Source: Rhizocola hellebori (GTDB lineage Bacteria > Actinomycetota > Actinomycetes > Mycobacteriales > Micromonosporaceae). Taken from it: a DNA stretch of 64,000 nucleotides. Shown here in pieces: positions 61,601 to 64,000 of this stretch. Within the stretch, counting starts at the first letter, position 1. Each line of letters begins with the position of its first letter. The notes beneath the pieces are model-generated. The model did not search any database and had not been told where the DNA came from. It saw only the letters and a list, made by a program, of their open reading frames with translations. The DNA lies in NCBI RefSeq assembly GCF_016862955.1, contig NZ_BONY01000001.1, positions 372,001 to 436,000 on the forward strand. Direction: 5' to 3'. A program made the position numbers and the translations under genes.

Positions 61601-61824
61601 TGAGCCGCGGCATGCCTCGTCTCAGCCATCTGCCATCCCAGCAAGGGATTGGTGTTGTCGATGCCCAGCGCCCTGCCGTGCCTGCCGTCAACCCGAAGGT
61701 TGACGACTTCGACATGGGGTTGGCCTCCGACGGCGGCGGCCGGGGTGGCGTTGAGTGCTTGCGACATGACCAGGGTCAATGACATCCCCAGCCCGGCGAG
61801 CACGCGATGCGTGGCTGTCGACAC
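58609..61824 (-). CDS. Secreted GH78 alpha-L-rhamnosidase
   Basis: A 1071-residue protein. The GTG at 61824 follows GAAGGAGTCACC and begins a signal peptide (HRVLAGLGMSLTLVMSQALN). Domains follow the GH78 order: fibronectin-like, jelly-roll N-domain (MPIFARQFSID, LYLSGVGLQLPTLNG), a sandwich (VFDFGQNIVGW), the (alpha/alpha)6 catalytic barrel (FTDCPGREKLSYPADYTMPM with the acidic Glu; GDEINWGNAI), and a C-terminal sandwich (WVPRQGGRVVREP). In the N-domain, about residues 305-370, it has one VGGTINVDTGNG...ITVIGTAG/GITFTPGL repeat, the same type as in the protein at 34480. It removes alpha-L-rhamnosyl ends from plant glycosides. Confidence 0.9.
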   Translation of the reverse strand: MSTATHRVLAGLGMSLTLVMSQALNATPAAAVGGQPHVEVVNLRVDGRHGRALGIDNTNPLLGWQMAETRHAAAHPCYRPFSRAACPGDRQTAYQIQAATSEANLRKGRLIWDSGKVASAIQSGVRYGGPQLASRQRVVWQVRVWDADHKASDWSESSSWEMGLLKQSDWGAARWIEYPGRTETQPMPIFARQFSIDPRKQVSNARLYLSGVGLQLPTLNGRKLTDEVLAPGNSNYQLSSEYRTYDITGKLRKGDNTFGVQLGNGTAYVRRSVTNPAVGRTSPYSWWQSQPKGNGVLAADAEANATTVKLDSVADYHVGGTINVDTGNGGDSLESRTITVIGTAGADGTGITFTPGLAKPHTAGASVTGSGNNIAASDPSAGAAVTPRLIARLEIAYSNGSSEVIVSDRSWRSALGALVTDGWYSGADYDARREQVGWDAPRADLSATATRRDGSAMGWIDAGIAPPPNLATKLVARNAEPVKVVETFTPVSVTNPVPGTWVFDFGQNIVGWPQLRLGRGVPGGTAIRISPAESLNADGTVNQESLMGGGGRRGVDLFNTYTTAGLVDGEVWTPDFNYFGMQWIQLTGLPEGYVPTKDTIKGLRLQAATPTAGTVTTSNARINRIHTMARYSFASNIMSTFTDCPGREKLSYPADYTMPMGSIHRNYDLAAYLKTTIHHLVEGQSIADSPMAGNVALKTPVYDWGYTGRFGDEINWGNAIILVPSMLYELYGDTETMSRYYDQMIDFADYVQRQKVGTGADAHIVDAALADWVSADQTSGRITGTWGYYIMISKLATMAQLTGHQADAQRYQALAQEIKAAFHAHFYNTTLRRYTTDGDAGTTGATQAAQALALDSGLVPDTERQAVLDALVELVYAFHPSGDGPHFSGGTIGMAPTIRALAAGGRDDVLWDLIQEDEQPSYGFFMASTTANPNGLTTMGERWNLGDSKNHMILAQIEEWFHTGLAGIREASGSIAYRALVIQPKIVGDLTSVKGSYQTPQGIVRSEWSKGPNRFELSVSVPPNTTAEIWVPRQGGRVVREPRRAEFVRLDGDYAVYRVPPGSFTFVSVPS

Positions 61825-61966
61825 GGTGACTCCTTCCTCGCCCGGCGCAATCAGCCGGGCGAGTAATCGGATTTCAGTGTTTTCTGGCCGGACAGCGGGG
61901 TCACCGGTCATTCAGGGCGACCTGGTGACCCCGCCCGGCCACGGAGACCGGCCGCGGGCGTGGCGG

Positions 61967-63226
61967 TCAGGCTCCGGCCTTGTAGTTGGTGTCCATGGCG
62001 GCGAGGACCTTGTCCGGTGTGGACTGTCCACTAAAGATTTCCTGCAGACCGCTGAGCATGGTCTGCTGCACCTTGGCGTTAGGCCACAGCTGGTCCATGA
62101 ACGGGACAGTGCGGCCGTCGTTGATGAACTTCGCTACCTCGGCCAGCGAGGGATCGATGGTGTAGCCGGTGTTCGGCAGGGCCGGCAAGCTGCCCTGCTT
62201 CTTGTTGAACACGGACATGCCTTCCGGCGACATGATGTAGCTGATGAACTTGAGCGCGAGTTCCTTGTTCTTGGCCTTGGCGTTGACGCCATATCCGGCG
62301 CCTGCCGCGCCGGGGATGAAGAACTTGGCCGGATCGTCGGTGGCGGGCAACGCCTTGAGCACGAACGTGCCCGCGGGGTTCTTGCCCTTGAGCAGGGCGA
62401 CCACCCAGTTGCCCTGGATGATGCCCAGCGTCTTGCCGGTCGCCGCGAGGTCCTGGCTGGCCTCATAACTGGTGCCCAGCCCGTTGGCCTGGAAGCAGCC
62501 GGTCTTTTCCATCTCGATGTACTTGGCCATCGCGGTGCGCCATTCCGAGTTGGCGAAGGTGGCCTGGCCCGCCTGCATCTTCGTGTCGAAGTCCTTGTCG
62601 GCGGAGTAGACGGTGGTGGCCACCAGGGCGTACAACGCGATCTGCGTCACCCAGTTGTCCTGGTTGCCCAGAGCGAAGGCCGGCGTTCCCTTGGCCGCAG
62701 CGGCCTTGCAGAAGGCCAGAAGTTCGGTCCAGGTGGTGGGCGCGGTCAGCCCGGCCTTGCTTAACGCCTCCTGGTTGTAGATGGCGCCGATCCCGTTGAG
62801 CCCGAAGACGGCGTTGTAGGTCTTTCCGTCGTACTGGGTTACTCCCTTGACGCCCGCGGGCAGCTTGGAGGCCCACGGCTGGCTCGACAGGTCGAGCAGG
62901 TAGCCCGGTTTGGCCAGAACGTAGGTGGCGCCAGGGTTTCCGTTGCCCGGCCAGACCGACATCACGTCGGGCGCGGTTCCGGAGGCCAGCTGAGTGCGGA
63001 TCTGCTGCTGGTACTGGTCTGCGCCACCCGTGGTGAAGTTGACCTTCACACCGGGGTTGGCCGCCTCGAACGCCTTAACGACGTCTTCGATAGAACCTTG
63101 ATCCACCGACGCCAGGGTCAGCACCTTGGAGTCGCCACTTTCGGCATCGGGGCCACCGCTACAACCGGTCAATACGGTGGCGGCTGTCAACGCCGCCAAG
63201 ACGGCCGAGGGGATGCGTATGTTCAT
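61967..63226 (-). CDS. Sugar ABC substrate-binding lipoprotein (family 1)
   Basis: A 419-residue lipoprotein. The ATG at 63226 follows GCAGGAGACAAT; the lipobox is VLTGCSGG (Cys at about 22). The body is a cluster B, SBP_bac_1-type binding protein (VVKAFEAANPGVKVNF, ASGTAPDVMSVWPGN, NGIGAIYNQEALSKAG), unlike the Peripla_BP_4 protein of the rha importer. It lies between GH78 genes with no permease in the window, so its partners are either outside or shared. It may bind oligosaccharides released by GH78 enzymes. Confidence 0.85.
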   Translation of the reverse strand: MNIRIPSAVLAALTAATVLTGCSGGPDAESGDSKVLTLASVDQGSIEDVVKAFEAANPGVKVNFTTGGADQYQQQIRTQLASGTAPDVMSVWPGNGNPGATYVLAKPGYLLDLSSQPWASKLPAGVKGVTQYDGKTYNAVFGLNGIGAIYNQEALSKAGLTAPTTWTELLAFCKAAAAKGTPAFALGNQDNWVTQIALYALVATTVYSADKDFDTKMQAGQATFANSEWRTAMAKYIEMEKTGCFQANGLGTSYEASQDLAATGKTLGIIQGNWVVALLKGKNPAGTFVLKALPATDDPAKFFIPGAAGAGYGVNAKAKNKELALKFISYIMSPEGMSVFNKKQGSLPALPNTGYTIDPSLAEVAKFINDGRTVPFMDQLWPNAKVQQTMLSGLQEIFSGQSTPDKVLAAMDTNYKAGA

Positions 63227-63245
63227 ATTGTCTCCTGCGAGGAAA

Positions 63246-63258
63246 GAGAACGGTTTCA
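63246..63258. promoter_or_regulatory. LacI-like operator before the binding-protein gene
   Basis: Read leftward, TGAAACCGTTCTC matches the LacI-type GAAACCGTTC core. It lies 20 bp upstream of the binding-protein ATG, inside the short gap after a GH78 gene. It differs from the TGAAnCGnTTCA sites in having an odd-length centre. Confidence 0.45.
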
Positions 63259-63262
63259 ATCA

Positions 63263-64000
63263 CTAATCGGTGAAGGTGCCGCCAGGCGCGACGGCGGTGA
63301 GGGTGTAGCGGCCGGACGTCAGCCGCAGGATTGCCCCCGCGGCTGACGCCTCGACCCCGAGAACCCCGGGCTGGTCCGCCGCGACCGCGTCGCTTTCGCG
63401 CACGCTGCCCGGCTCGGGTGTGGGGATCTCCAGTGATGCTGTGCTGCCGGGCGGCACGGTGACCGTCACCGTGATCCGGCCATCCGCGATCGACCATCCG
63501 CAGGCGACCTGCCCCCGCACGGTCTCCTGCTCTGCGCGGGCCCAAGTCAGCTTGCCGCCGGGCAGTGGCCGCAGCAGCAGCTCGCGATAGGCCACCGACC
63601 CGGACGCCTGGTCGATGCCGGCGACCCGGCCGAAAAGCCAGTCTCCGACGCTGCCGAGGCTGTAATGGTTGAAGGAGTTCATGGTGGCCGATTGGAATCC
63701 GCTGTGGTCGGTCCAGCCGTCCCAGCGCTCCCAGATCGTCGTGGCACCGTGGCGGATCGAGTACCCCCACCCAGGGAACTCCGTCTGGTGCAGCAGGGCG
63801 TAGGCCAGATCGGCCCTTCCGTGGTCGGCCAGGACCGGGCACAGCAGCGCCACCCCGACGAATCCGGTGGTGAGTTTGTTGCCCCGTTTCTCGATGTCGG
63901 CGGCCAGATGTTCGACCGCCTTCGGCACCAGTTCCTGCGGCAGGAGCCCGAAAGCCAGCGCCAGCAAATATCCGGTCTGGGTGCCGCCTTCGACCGTTCC
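63263..64000 (-). CDS. GH78 alpha-L-rhamnosidase, C-terminal part (cut by window end)
   Basis: The open frame runs out of the window, so only the last about 245 residues are seen. TQTGYLLALAFGLLP, TTGFVGVALLCPVLAD, FPGWGYSIRHGATTIWERWDG, SFNHYSLGSVGDWLFGRVAG and IADGRITVTVTVPPGSTASL are the C-terminal half of the GH78 barrel and the last beta-sandwich domain. NHYSLGSVGDW is the family motif near the active site. The gene is upstream of the orphan binding protein. Confidence 0.85.
   Translation of the reverse strand, partial: GTVEGGTQTGYLLALAFGLLPQELVPKAVEHLAADIEKRGNKLTTGFVGVALLCPVLADHGRADLAYALLHQTEFPGWGYSIRHGATTIWERWDGWTDHSGFQSATMNSFNHYSLGSVGDWLFGRVAGIDQASGSVAYRELLLRPLPGGKLTWARAEQETVRGQVACGWSIADGRITVTVTVPPGSTASLEIPTPEPGSVRESDAVAADQPGVLGVEASAAGAILRLTSGRYTLTAVAPGGTFTD

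Noticed and set aside
58822-61782. A 986-codon open frame opposite the GH78 gene
   Set aside because: It lies wholly antisense to a gene with GH78 motifs, is composed of frame-shadow residues (long Gly/Val/Arg runs) and has no family motif. It is a product of high GC.
1-64000. tRNA, rRNA or riboswitch genes
   Set aside because: None was recognised by eye; a structure-based search would be needed to exclude a missed small RNA.

Overview
This is high-GC DNA from an actinomycete-like bacterium (Actinomycetota; the genus cannot be fixed from the sequence). Pointers are the GC-rich third codon positions, frequent GTG starts and ATGA/GTGA overlaps, large LuxR-type (LAL) and SARP-type regulators, NB-ARC/STAND-TPR proteins, many secreted proteins, and lactate oxidation through LutABC.

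1-7.8 kb: accessory genes. A small secreted protein, a decayed GNAT acetyltransferase, a LAL regulator, a secreted ricin-fold protein, a TetR/NAD(P)-binding oxidoreductase divergent pair with two clear palindromic operators, and a secreted protein ending in five near-identical 47-residue FG-GAP/VCBS-like repeats.

7.8-14.4 kb: the most striking region. Four genes read leftward as a probable operon: a Pycsar-type membrane effector (PycTM-like), a Crp/Fnr-type cyclic-nucleotide-binding regulator, a class III nucleotide-cyclase-like protein that keeps both metal-binding aspartates, and a 1501-residue STAND NTPase with TPRs, one membrane span and four external beta repeats. The end of the cyclase-like protein and the start of the STAND protein carry the same short motif. 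I read this as a STAND-gated, Pycsar-like cyclic-nucleotide signalling or anti-phage module with an added transcriptional arm.

14.6-22.2 kb: a membrane protein, two IS481-type transposase remnants (one an internally deleted MITE-like element), several small hypothetical proteins, a membrane-anchored NB-ARC/TPR protein and two secreted proteins.

22.3-34.2 kb: a SARP-LuxR double-headed regulator, a VOC protein, a secreted propeller-SGNH hydrolase, a three-gene sensor/sensor-like/response-regulator operon, a LysR/VOC divergent pair and a YdeI-like protein.

34.4-64 kb: a large L-rhamnose and rhamnoside utilisation island. Secreted enzymes (two paralogous rhamnosidase-like six-hairpin hydrolases, one full GH78, one GH78 cut by the window end) release rhamnose; GH3 and GH1 enzymes can release glucose. 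An RbsABC-type importer, L-rhamnose isomerase, and a fused rhamnulose-phosphate aldolase/lactaldehyde dehydrogenase convert rhamnose to lactate and dihydroxyacetone phosphate. LutABC, directly behind a LacI regulator, oxidises the lactate. A second, paralogous LacI closes a GH78-binding protein-GH78-GH1 operon. LacI-type palindromes of the form TGAAnCGnTTCA precede the GH3 gene, the binding-protein gene and the divergent importer/lacI promoters. No rhamnulokinase or mutarotase lies in the window, and a ThuA/CBM6 gene behind the aldolase is decayed.
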